Source: Watersipora subatra | Lineage: Eukaryota > Bryozoa > Gymnolaemata > Cheilostomatida > Watersiporidae | Direction of reading: 5' to 3' | DNA length: 64,000 bases | NCBI RefSeq assembly: GCF_963576615.1 | Contig: NC_088714.1 | Span: 26,284,558 to 26,348,557 of the forward strand | In this document: piece after piece, positions 1-12,423 of the stretch | Position numbering within the stretch: the stretch's first letter is position 1 | Layout: every line of letters begins with the position of its first letter | Notes under the pieces: model-generated | What the model was told of the DNA's origin: nothing | The model's input: only the letters and a program-made list of their open reading frames with translations | Database searches by the model: none | Translations under genes and position numbers: made by a program

Positions 1-879
1 TTCACATTACAGTTATTTGGTATCAAAAGATTCACCATGTCTTACTCTGCTGTGTTGTAGGTGCAAAATATGTGGAAATGTCATTACAAGCTCGTAAAAG
101 CTCAAAAACAAACAGTTAATCGCAGCCATCACGAAAACGCTGTAGATTAGAATCCCTTTCCAAAATGGCTCAAATGGGACGTAATTGAACAAGATGGCTT
201 CTGTTTACACTTTCATGCAACCTCATTCGTCGAAATATTTTCACAAATATACTTCATGCGTAAAACCATGTCTATTGTCATTACGCGTCTATTTCATCAT
301 CGTCGTAATGCTGTTAATTTGAGCACTGATATCTCAAAACCTACCGAAAAATTTGTTTAATTTTTTAATCTTAATTCAAAGGAGTGCATATCATCCTCTG
401 ATAAACATGAGGAGCCTGTTGGTCACCTGTGATAGTAGAAAATGCCACAGAAATTGTTCGCGCTGTTTGGCGAGAAGTACTGGGTCCTGTGATCAAATTA
501 TGACTAGATGATTAGACCAGGCCGAAACAAAACTGTTAAGTCGCGAGCATCTATATTTGGTATGGGCTCTTCGGTAAAACCCGAAGTGTTTGTCATAAAC
601 TAGTGCTATGAGAGGTTTTATATTGAGCCTTTTATTGGCCTTTCAATTCACATAATAACATCACGTGTCAAAACAATAACTAAATTGTTTGAGTACGTCC
701 GACAAATAAACTAATTCTAACCTGTTGATTCCAACCTGGCAATTAACTGTTCGTTTTTAGCTTTTAAGAGCTTGTAATCACATTCCCACATATTTTGCAC
801 CTACAACACAGTAGAGTAAGACGTGGTGAATCTTTTGATACCAAATAACTGTAATGTGAATTTTCTTGTAAGTCAACAT
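1..879. mobile_element. TTAA-flanked inverted-repeat DNA transposon, copy A (left tip outside window)
   Basis: Non-autonomous element with long imperfect terminal inverted repeats. The first ~150 bases (TTCACATTACAGTTATTTGG onward) recur in inverse orientation at about 730-879. The right end reads GTCAACAT followed by TTAA at 880-883. Comparison with the complete copies at 25322-26198 and 47153-48024 shows that only about 20 bases of the left tip are missing. No transposase reading frame is present. The interior carries a small perfect stem, CTTCGG/CCGAAG, near 570-590. TTAA targets fit piggyBac or Kolobok-type transposases; the superfamily cannot be settled from this window. Confidence 0.85.
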
Positions 880-1180
880 TTAAGAATATGTTGTGAGAGT
901 GTAATGCAGGAAGTCTATATCATCATATGTAATACAATGTTACTTATGAATATGTTGTGAAAGTATTAAAAAATGGGCTTCGACACAAATTGGACGTCGG
1001 AATGAATTAATTTTATATGTAAAAGCTTTATCGTGTTCATGAAATGGCTTATTATTCATCCTAGTTTATCATCATGTCAGTGTAGCTTGTAACAGTTGTT
1101 AAGTTCCTAGCCAGAGTTGTTAGATACGGTACTACGGGCAACTACAGGCAATCTGTCAGTAGTCTAATATAACTTTGTAG

Positions 1181-3783
1181 AGGAGGTAAAGAAAGAGACG
1201 AACACAAGTCATGTGATGGAGTATGGAGATATGAGCCTGAGCAAGCAGCCTGCTGGAGACTTTTTAGGCAACACTCCTAGCGCACGAAACATTTACTACC
1301 CTCACCTTCCTGTAGGTTTTCTTTTATACAGAAGTTGTGTGCACCTGGCAGATAGTGTATGAGATGTCTTAAGCGGATACGGCCGCATACACCCTCGTTT
1401 TCTTTGCACCTATTGTAGGATGACGCCGTGCCATCACCTGATGTGGATCTGCATATTCTTTCTCACAAGATTGCTGTAGCGACATCAGAGGAAGATAGAG
1501 TCGCACACCAGGAGAGACTTGTTCAGCTCATTCACGTATGTTTGCTTTTTACGTCTGCTATTTCTCTTTTATCCACTCTATCTTTACTTCCTTTATCTCT
1601 AACCTAATCCATCTTTTTTCACTTCCCTGCCTTGCTCTGTTTTTTCTCCCGCTACATTCCTTCTCGCCCTCCTTTTCTCTTCCTCCATCTCTTCTTACCC
1701 TTCTCTTTCTACCATTCTTTCTCTTTTCTTGTGTCTTCTCTTTTCCTCTTTCTTTTTTCTTTTATAGCATGCTTTAATATCCGAAGTTAGGATTAGCATA
1801 CATTGTGCAACATCAATATCGGGACCTCTACAGTATACAAATTTTCCTCCTCATGGTAGTATGGCACAACCGGTTAGCGCTGTACGTTCTTTTAAGAGAC
1901 TTTCTGACCTTGTATCAAGGTCAAATATTACTTTCAAGGAATTGCACATCATTTTATTGTCTTATGCAGGTTTTCTATGTTGTTGATCTCAATGCATATT
2001 GTTATTAGGTTATATGCGGAGGCCAGAGCGATGTTTATTTTAATGAGGCCTAGCCATTTTGTACAATGCTTATGCAATAAGTTTTTGTACATATTTAAAG
2101 CTTCTTTAGAGGTCATTCAGTTTTCTGTTTTTGTGCATGTTTTGCCATTACATTAAACTCTACGCAGTAAATGGGATCCTGTTCCTTTGCTATTCATCCA
2201 ATTGTTGAGTTGTCCTATCTTTGCTAATTTCCACTTTATGCATAGAATACAACTCTCCAGTTTTGCTTGCATTGTAGTTTAGTGTATATGCGGGTGTTTT
2301 TCTGCCAGCTTTTGCATGTATTCATTAGCCTAGTTTTTAAATATCTCATTTTTCTTTCTCATTTTCATTGTTTATATACTCCCCCTTCCTAATATAATAA
2401 GCTGAGTTATGAAATTATATAGCGTTATTATTTGCTTGCCCCTTCTACATTTGTCTTTCTATCACACAGGCTACAGTTTGCATTGAGTCAATTTGAGAGT
2501 TTCTGTTGTTAGGAGCGTGATGAGATCACACAGGAAATGAAACACATCGTCTCATTCGCCCTCAACCATCAGCACCTCAGTGTCTCTGAAGCCATGGCCA
2601 ATAGAAGCGAGATCATTAACTTTGACTGCTATGAACCCGCTGTCGTCTTTTACTCGGAGAATTGCCGACAGCTCAGTCAGGTATTCCATGTCATTGCCTG
2701 GCACTAAAGCTCTACATTTTCCAAAAATCACCAGACCATTCGATATTGCAAATAAACTATTCACGACATCGCGATATTATTACTACGTAAACAAACTTGA
2801 AGCCTTTTTTAATAGTTATTTGTATATTTTAATTTAAAAAGAAACTGTTTTCTATTCTTATAATTAGAGACATTTATTTTATGAGTGCCCGTGTGCATGA
2901 AATGACATGGAATGAGCTTATTATAAGACGAGGAGGCCTGGATGTTTTAGTTACAGTATCACTCACTCTGAACATCGTAAGGACTATTATATTGAGCCTT
3001 TTATTGGCCTTTCAATTTACGTGAGAACAAAACAATAACCAAATGTAATGACTACGTCAGAGAAATAAACTGATTTCAATCTACGGCGGTTTCGTGATGG
3101 CTGCGATTAACTGTTTGTTTTTTAGCTTTTAAGATCTTGTAATCACATTTCCACATATTTTGTACTTACAACACAGCAGAGTAAAACATGGTGAATCTTT
3201 TAATACCAAATAACTGTAATGTGAATTTTGTTGCAAGTCAACTTTTAAGGAGTTATCAAGAGAGTTTGAACTCTGAACTGAATTAATTACAGTGTGTTAC
3301 ATTCTGTGGAAAACATGCTTCTACATACAATTACAATTGTTTCAGTATATGAGATAAATCTCTGAACAAATTAATTTTTATGCTGAGCTTTGGCTGTGTT
3401 AAACTTGATTCATCATTCTACTTGCATCAGTATGCCTCTATTTTACCAGTTGTTTATTAGAATATGACTGGAATGTTGACCAATGTTCTTATTTTAATAA
3501 GTATGTCATCTAGTTCACGTTTTGTGCTAGTGAACATTGTAAAAGAGTAAATCGTGTCACATTTCAACTAATAAATGCTGATTTAAACACAACTTTTAAT
3601 ATGGGAGTCTGGATTGAGGCAGTTAGAAATCGCCGTCTGACTCTCTTACTTACGACAGATTATAGCAAATAATCTGTTGCTGTGTTGCAGACGCCATTTG
3701 CCTTGAGAGTACTTTACGCACTGCAGAACGTCTGTAATGTAGAGGATATCAAGCTGGAGGCCATTATCAATGCTATGGAGAAG
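1181..3783 (+). CDS. Unrecognised multi-exon gene (four exons seen, ends not certain)
   Basis: Four exons with GT-AG borders join in one frame: 1181-1311, 1419-1535, 2513-2680 and 3691-3783. All junctions after the first exon are phase 0. The first exon has an in-frame ATG at 1216 preceded by open codons, so either 1216 is the start or coding continues upstream. The 158 codons from that ATG are hydrophilic and mixed, with a charged, probably helical stretch (HKIAVATSEEDRVAHQERL) and a stretch ending VEDIKLEAIINAMEK. No catalytic motif, signal peptide or membrane segment is visible. I do not recognise the family. The 3' end is not resolved: a strong acceptor at 4170 would give a short terminal exon 4171-4203 (GRLGEFSSFC, stop), but a GTGAGT lies inside it. 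A truncated TTAA-element copy sits in the last intron. Exon calls are well supported by frame continuity; function is unknown. Confidence 0.6.
2988..3244. mobile_element. TTAA element, copy B (one half only)
   Basis: About 260 bases matching the right-hand third of the complete element, from TATTGAGCCTTTTATTGGCC to the terminal GTCAACTT, followed by TTAA at 3245-3248. The left part is missing. It lies in an intron of the unrecognised gene. Confidence 0.8.
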
Positions 3784-4895
3784 GTGTGCTAATGCTGACA
3801 CCTCATCTAGTCCAACTCTTGCCATGCAAATATCTAGCTCATTCTAGTCACTTTCTTATACTTACTCTTATACTTACTGTTATACTTACTATTATAGTTA
3901 ATCTATTGATTTTATCTTTCGTTCTCTCAAGTTTTATAAAATTGTTTGATTGAAAGTTTTTGTGCAGACAGATAAGTTTTTATTAACATTGCGTTTGATT
4001 ACCTTATACCATTTATAACTAAAGTTATGTTTCAATATACCTACACCACTGAGTGTTCACATATGATATTCGTTGCCTACTACAATATATGATATTGACA
4101 GGCCATATAGACTTCCCTTGATTGGTTTTGTTTATAAGTTTTCACTGCCTTCATCTTTCTCCTAATTCAGGGGAGACTCGGTGAGTTTTCCTCCTTTTGT
4201 TAAAGGTTGGCTTTTTATGCCGTTGTCTAGTTTTGGTTGCAGAACTTTTCATTTGTTTTTGTATGTCTTAAAGATTTCAACTAGCCCTAATCATTCTTGT
4301 TATATGATGAAAGACTTGTAATGTATATGCTATAGTTTTGAAAAGGTTTACTAGACAACATTGTTTGCCAGTTTAGTGTTTGGTCTTTTTGACCTCTCTG
4401 ACACTTGTTTAGCTTCTTATTCGCTTGCCTGAGTTAGCTGAAGATGTGTCAAAATGCGCAGGTATTGTAGAACGCTGATTTCAAGTGTTTGGTTAGCGGT
4501 AATTAGCTCTTCTCCTGACTGACTCTAACTGCAGCTGCACGAGCTCTATATTAAACTGTTTTTTCTAATAACAAATTAAGTTTCAATCAATCTTCAACTC
4601 TTTTCTGTTCATGCATTATTGATTTGGTGGGCCTCACCGTTTCCGTTATCTAGGCCTCATAGAATGGTATTAGTGGCTCATTGTCAGGCTCATCTAAAGT
4701 GTTCATATTATTCACTATAGAACTCGAAAGGTTTTTCTAATGGCCCGGAAGTTAGTTTATTATAAGGTAATGGGTTAAGAGATCTCTACAATCAAAATAA
4801 ATATTGATGTATCAGAAAAGGGTTTATCTGAAAGCTAGAAAATTAGCTCTTTTAGAGTTACATAAACATGAAGCTTGCTCACATTCATGTTCATA

Positions 4896-5023
4896 GATGT
4901 TGGTGCTCTGGAGATGTGACCTGCATCTTCTCGTACACCCTCCCTTCTTCTGGAGAACAACTGGAGAAAGACGGTTGTGCTCTCAAGATGCATGCCAAAT
5001 CTTTAGAGCACCAACTTCAATAA
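4896..5023. repeat. Imperfect inverted repeat, ~36-base arms
   Basis: The arms share GTTGGTGCTCT and TGCATCTT in inverse orientation (about 4898-4933 and 4986-5022), separated by roughly 50 bases. The RNA or single strand could fold into a long hairpin. No target duplication was identified, so it may be a small MITE or a local inversion duplicate. Confidence 0.55.
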
Positions 5024-5384
5024 ATATGCTTCTAAATATTCATAGATTATTTTTAAATTTGCTGTTAAAGGCAGCAAATGTTTCTAAATTTGCTGTTAGA
5101 AATGCTTATTTGATTTATTAAATAAAAATGAAGCCTGTGAGTATTCTATTTGTGAAAGAATGATAACTCTAAGTAATTCTGCTGTAGCCTCCCATGATAA
5201 AACCTGCCGCTGCTATGCCAAAAAACACCAAAAGTGATTTTTACAGCTACACTGAAATTTTTGTAGCCATAAATTTTTTTAAATTTCATAATCAAGATTT
5301 ATTCCCTCTCTGCTGCACGTATGGCACTTTATTCTGAACCAGGTTTATCCTCGAACACTATGCTGTGACCACCTGTGCATAGGA

Positions 5385-5510
5385 TTTGGCTCAAGAGCTA
5401 TTGCTACTGAAGGCTTTTCCTAACACCACTAATGGTCCTTCTGTGATTCGAACCACTGACCAAATGATTATATGCCAGCGCACTAACCACTGAACGGCAG
5501 CTGCTCCGAT
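5385..5510 (-). mobile_element. tRNA-derived SINE, promoter head
   Basis: On the minus strand the segment reads like the 5' half of a tRNA-derived SINE. An A-box-like CGTTCAGTGGTTAGTGC lies at 5481-5497 and a near-perfect B box GGTTCGAATC at 5445-5454, about 30 bases apart as in tRNA genes. The acceptor arms of a functional tRNA do not pair, and the sequence continues into unrelated DNA past the B box, so a SINE or tRNA relic is more likely than a working tRNA. The 3' end of the body cannot be placed without other copies. Confidence 0.6.
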
Positions 5511-8500
5511 TCTAGATATTTTCTTGACAAACTGTTTTTGAAGACAACTTGACCAGAACTTGTCAAAGTAGAATGACATGTTTACTAGTAGCAGAGCGTA
5601 AAGGCTGTTATATTACTGTCACAGGTAACTCCTATGATACACTATGATGCTTTATGTGCAGACTTAAAAATTTACTGCCATTTGAAGCAACCTATAAAGA
5701 AAGTAAATGTATTTTTAATCACTCAAAGCACGATTGTTTTATGGTTGATGATCTCGTGTTGGCTGATTCGTTGCAAACAATGGCTACAGGTTAACAAATA
5801 CCTCAGAGCTTGTACACATTTGCCTGGCACTTGACTCCACTGACTGACACTTGTGCACAAGTGCTTGCCTATTCCTCCTTCGCTTTTTTCATAGTAGGCT
5901 AATCCCATGTCAAACAAGGCAGAGAAACGCTCGCAGTATTGATTTTTCCCTTTTGTAAATCACCAGATGTGGCAAAGATGGTCAGTATCTTTGCTAGTAA
6001 GTTAAAGGGCAACCTTGTGTTTTATTTTACGGCGTACTAGCGGTTAACCTATGAGGTCCAAGATTTTTTCATTTTCAAATAGATAGCCTGCAAGTGGTTG
6101 CACTAGATACAGTTTTGAAATCAAACATTTTTAGCAACTTGGCAAAAGGCAGGGAGCATATGCTTGTAAAATTTGGATGAAATCGTCCAAAAATATGGAA
6201 AAGTCTGGCATTTATGCGGATAAACAGACAGACACGATGACAAAGTAAGATTGATTAGTTTAGATTAATAAATGGATCTTATCTTCAAGGTAACCAGGAT
6301 ACAAGTAAAATACATTGTCACTAGTCCGACATAGCTGAATATGGGTGCATTTAACTTTTTGGCCTTTTGGTTGTTGCTAACATGCAGCTGAAAGCTGCCA
6401 TATTTAAAAATCAAAGCAACTTCGATATATGTATCTTTCTATCTGTCCTCATTTTGTTGTACACCTTTTTATATTGTCACTACTCTACTATCACTCTGTT
6501 TATATCCAATGTACTTCCTCTTCTGTATTTTGACATCACACTATCATGTCTCCTCTCGTAAATCTCACATGTTCAAAGTTCCTCTTTGCTCTGCACTCTT
6601 CTACGCCTGTAGCACCAACACATTATTACTTTACAGTTTTTGAAAGGTTTAGTTATAATCAAAGATGAAAATGAAAAGAATACTCTTCTCAAATAAAAAA
6701 ATCCAGGAGGTGGCATCAACGATAGTGTATGAACATTGTCAAAAACAGGACACAAAAGGGAAAAAAAAGCAGAAAATATGGAGCAATATTTTTAATAGTA
6801 TAATATTTACAACTGAAAATTCTAACATGAAAGCGTCTGGCAGCAAAAAATGAGGTTCTGACAGCTTTTGGCTTCAGGGATGGCTGACTATGATAATATC
6901 AAATACCAGGTCAAGGTTTACTTTTTCTATTGCTGTAAGGTTAGAGTTACAGTCGGGGCTAATGGCACGACTCGGAGTCAAGGTAATTTAATAAGAGTAA
7001 ACCACACTAGAGTTTATTAAGTAAATTAATTAATCAGCCTAAAATAACACGAGGACTGCGCCTACGTTGGACTCTATTAAAAACACTGATAGGGATACCC
7101 TTTGTCTTTAGACTCAGCTGTTTACATTGCTCTCGTGTATCCTTCTCAAAACACACTTCAAATAATACTTTTGACTTTAAAACAATGTTTCTTTTACTTG
7201 ACTAACATCTTGGTTACTGAAAAAGCAGCTTATCATATGATTTTTATTTATTTTTTTACTATAAAGAAACAAATTAGACTAAGAATAATAAAAAGTAGGT
7301 ATAGTACTTATGAACAATTTTTAAGCTTTCATCAAATATTGCAAGACAAAAAGAATTGAAACTGTTTTAAACTTGTCATTTTCTGATTGAACATGAGCCA
7401 TAGATTGTAAGAGTATTACAATCTAAGGGTATTACTCAACTGATTATAAATGTAAAAATGAATCTAATAATAATATAGTAACAATAATTTAAACGAATTC
7501 ATAAAATGTATTACAACTAATATGATTCATAACAAACTACAGCGAAATTTGTTTTATGTTCATAGTAATACTGTCCCTACATTCACAGCGTTTAATAGTT
7601 TATAAAACGTTAAACATTCTATCTTGAAAACTTTTACAAAGAAAACCAAAAATAAATTTGACCTTTGACCATGACCTATATATTAGGTGCAGAAGAGAAT
7701 TAGTAATGGTTTGCGATGTTACAATGGAGACTAAGATCTGTTCAATTACCCCATATTTTTAAGATTATGGTTTTAATTATTCGTTGCATCATCACATCAT
7801 CTCATTATTCATTCCATCACTACAGTGGCTATTTGAGTTTGTATTTGGTAAATGTTTTTATATTTCAGAAAAGTTTTTTCATATTAAAAAAACTTTACTG
7901 TTCTATTTTCAGTAACATAATAAAAGTAATAATAATAATAAAAGTAATGACTATTTTAGTTTTGGTTTTAGAAACCAAACCATCAGGTTTAAGATTGTGT
8001 TTTAGTGCTGCGTTTAGCACACAGTATCAGCATATAAAATCTTTAAATCTCATGTAATTATTTTTAAGCGGAGTATTAATGCTTTGTTGGTCTACGAGTA
8101 AAAATAATTCTTGTTATTATTATAATTATTATTATCTTGTCATTGTCAAATGTATTTTCAACAGATACATACATATAAGTACAACTACATAACACCACCA
8201 GAGTTCTTATACTGTGTTCTAGTTATTCCACATTTTAAATGCCATAACTAGCTGTGTGATTCGCTCGTTCTACATGCACCATAGTACAGCATTTGTCTCT
8301 TCACCTCATTGTTTGTTTAGCCTTCAGCTCACCTTTACTGTCTGTTATACTAACTACTTAGGAAGTAGTGTAGAGAGCTCAAAAATGAAACCGTTTACAA
8401 ATACTTTGTTAGCAGTTTAACTGGTTTAAAATAATTGTTAATATATGTAACGTTAATTAATAACTAGCAAAAGATTATTGTCATTATTATAATAATAATT

Positions 8501-11311
8501 TAATACTAACTAATTATTTAATATTTAATAATCATAAATAGGCCTATAATATATTTATAATTTATATCATAATATAAATCATAATATGATTGTTATGATT
8601 TACGTTATAATGTTATTACTAACATCATTGCACATATAATTATTGTAAACCGGTCTTATTGGATGAGATATATTTCAGTGAAGTTCCTGTTTCTATTTTT
8701 ATGAACAAGCATGATTACTATGGATGATAAAATGCCATCATCTAAACAGTAGCTTACTAGATTCTGCATGCTATTTAATTTTAGCTTCTATCCAAGGAAA
8801 AACCGGGCCATCTATTCGTGAGTTACTAACACGTGGCAAATATGAAAGGACACGGCTTGTTTCATCTTTGCTGTCATAACTTATGGCATCTGATGAGCTT
8901 TGTGGTTAGATTTCTGCAACTCTAGACTCTGGTTAACTAATTGACCTTTCACTTTTCATTTGACATTGTTTCTTGCCTTTGGCATTGCCATTAATTTTTT
9001 ATGCAAAAATGGATTTATCCCAGGTACAGTTTTATTAAGCATGGCTATTATACTTCAATATAAAAAAGTCTTCTAGCTCGTGTCTCTAGAAGCTTTTAGC
9101 TTAGGCTCTCTTTAAAGGCTACCCTAAAGTGTGTTCTTTGGTTATGCTGCCTGATATGGACAGTTACGATCAGCATCTAAATGCCCTTAATGCTGAGGAG
9201 CTAACTGTGTTTTTAGATATTAGCTGTTTAAAATACTCAAATCGTATTTCAATCTGTCTGACAATCCATTACATCCCTACTTCTCCAAAAAACTACTGCA
9301 CTTTATACCAGACATCAACACTTTGCCGATTTAAATTACAGAACAGCGTTACGCAAAAAGAGCTTTGTCTTTCGATACACATAATTAACTTATTCAAAAT
9401 GTGAGACCATGAGGCAAAAACCAAAAATAATAAAATCATTTTTTTGTTTTTGTCTCGTGGTCTGATTGGCTCTTAACAAAATTGACTAGTGTAAACAAAA
9501 TTAATATCTGTCACTCTTTCTACCGTTCATGGCTGTGTTATAAGTTATGGTATTATTTTATTAATTATGCATCGTAGGTGATCCACTATTATTATAACAG
9601 CTAGCAAATTAGGTTCTTGAAGTGGCACGTTATTAATTCATATGAAGAGCTCAGGACAAAGCATGGTGCTGACACACTGTTATACTATTCTTTTTCTTAC
9701 TAATCTTACCAAATGATGCCTTCTATTTTTGTAATAATTTGTAATTGATGAGTTATGACTTTGCTCAACAAGTTTTTTTACTTGCTGGAGCCCTGCATTT
9801 TAGGGTAGGAAGTACGTTCACGCTTTAACAATATGTAGTATTGGTGGTACTTCAGTTGGTGGAACCGAAGACACCTCTATTTAGATACAAAGCAGCGGTG
9901 GTTTATTTGAGGATTCACGCAGCCACTTATATGAGAAGAGCTTGCGGGAGCATCTTAGCCTGCTGCCAAGCGATGCGGTTTAGACAGCTTTCTATTTCCT
10001 ATTGTTCTATAGAGTGCATGAACTGACTGATGATAGGGGCTTCTAATTTAGCCAGAGCTCTGATTGGCTCATCTGCTAGCACTAACCTACAGGTAATAAA
10101 TATGTGAATGTGCTGTCAGATGGTTTAGTACTAGGTGAAGAAGAGCTACTAGGCATAAACTCAGCTGTAAGTCATTCTGTTCCGCTTTGTAGATTACACC
10201 AAAACCAGCACACATCAGACTTTACATCTGTCTCCAGCTTCATTCTAGCAAGTAAGTAGGATAACAGTCTTCAATTGGTTCATAAGGGCGAGTGACATCA
10301 AATGCAGGTGCTCGCTACCTCATTCTGGGTTTGGGGTTACAATAGCTTTTTAGATTTCATACATTCATTGTAAAAGGTAAATAGCGTAACAGTCTATTTG
10401 TTAGTTCATTATAATAAGTGACATCGAATGCAGGTGCTCTCTTATCTCAATTTTAAGCTTACAATAGCCTTTGAGGCTTTATACAAATTAGATAACAGTT
10501 GCTTTCATTCAGATATGGATATTTTATTAAAAGCATCAGTTATTCAGCTATTCACTAGTCTGTATATGACTTCCTAGTGCAAGACCAACTCCAAGAGACC
10601 TGTCAGATTAAGGAGGTCTGCTAAAGGATATTTTATGATGATATCTAATTGGTAGTGTTTAAAGATGAACTTGTGCACTATGGTCATGTAGCTTAATTAA
10701 GTGAACTTTTGCAGGTCTTTCTAACTTTCTAAAGTCCTGGAGGCAACTTTATCTAATGCTTGTTTTGGCTCATGAACGGCTGTACATTTTATGACACTTG
10801 ACTCAGATTAACATTTCCTTTAGTTCTTTAGTATCATGTTCGTAAGTTTGTAAGTTGGCAGATTGTGTGTAACAACCAATGAGTCAGTCAGCAGCATTAA
10901 CAGACTGGCAGCTCTAGTGACAACTAGTGTTGCCATTAACTAGCACCAGAATCATAACCATTATTAATTTTTTATGAAAGATTTACTTGTTCAATCTGTA
11001 TTTAATTTGTATTGATTCAAAACCATTAAAAACCTGATATCAACTATACACAGAGTTAGTTCTATATCTAGAGACTGCTCTCATTAACTAATCTCAATTA
11101 CATGTTTATATACATGTAGCATATATATTATTTATGTTCAATTATTTTTTGGTGTGATTCTAAAATTTAAGTGGGTCTCAGTTAAATGATATATTTTAGT
11201 AAAATACAACAAAAAATGTTTTTTGTAAGTCAAATTCAATTAATTCCTCCAGCCACTAATGATTATAAACAGTTGTAATTTTTTGATAGACCGTTATATA
11301 TATACATGCAG

Positions 11312-11434
<123 letters not shown>

Positions 11435-12423
11435 GATACATAAATAATATATACTGTTAAATCCATAGCCTATGAACTCCGTAGCAAACACACAGTGGCA
11501 TATTAACTGTGTTAAGAGAAGTCAATGAGCATTTTTTTGCTTTAAGGTGCTAAACTTTTATAATTATATCAATTTCTTGTCAATTTTGGCCACATGACAG
11601 TGTGTATAGAAAGAAGAGAGATTGATGCTGTATCATAAGCAATACAATAGTAACAAACATAATTCTGTTTATACTTTTCATATTCTTGTAATACATGACA
11701 CTATTGGTATAGGTAATGACATTTAGCACTCTAATAGTTTTTCTGATATTACTTAAACATACAGTTAATAATTGTTAAAGCTAAGCTATAGGTTTTCTTG
11801 AATATCTATTTTGATGCTCTATCAAAAAAAATGTTATGACTAAATTCTAAGCATTTACAATCATGTAATCGATGAACCACAGAAACAATGCATGGACACT
11901 GGAGGGAATCCTGTAAACACTTATAATAAACTCTGTGAATTATTATACCAGTTGGAGTGCTTCTTGAAGGATAGTATGAGATTAACAGTTAAAAAAAGAT
12001 TATTTGTTTTGATAATCTTTTGCTAAGCTATCAAGAGATACTCCTTATGTTACAGCTTCTGAAATACTATTAATCTTCTGAGGATATGTGTAGAAATCAT
12101 TGATGACTTTGTCACAAAACAAGTAGCGATAAAATGGTAGTTTTTTTAAATTACACAGCAGAATCTAATCAGACAACTTTTTGTTAAATTACTTTTATAG
12201 CATATAGATGAATACTCCATTATTTAATATACGTCGATGTACTGAGTTCCACATTTTAACAACCTTTCATAGATACAAATTCAGAAATATAAATTTATGA
12301 AATGGTTTTTAACATTTTAAGTCAGTAGGTTCTATTGAATTGGTTATGAAGATAGATGTCAAACTCTGTGTATATTCATGACTAAATGTTTCTTCTAGGA
12401 AGTAGACAGTCAACCGCCAGGAA

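Noticed and set aside
4897-5121. 74-codon + strand open frame after an acceptor-like TAG
   Set aside because: The sequence is one arm and loop of an inverted repeat; the frame shows no coding bias and joins the preceding exon only by assumption.
5385-5510. Functional tRNA gene on the minus strand
   Set aside because: A and B boxes are present, but the acceptor and anticodon arms do not pair convincingly, so it is called a SINE or relic.
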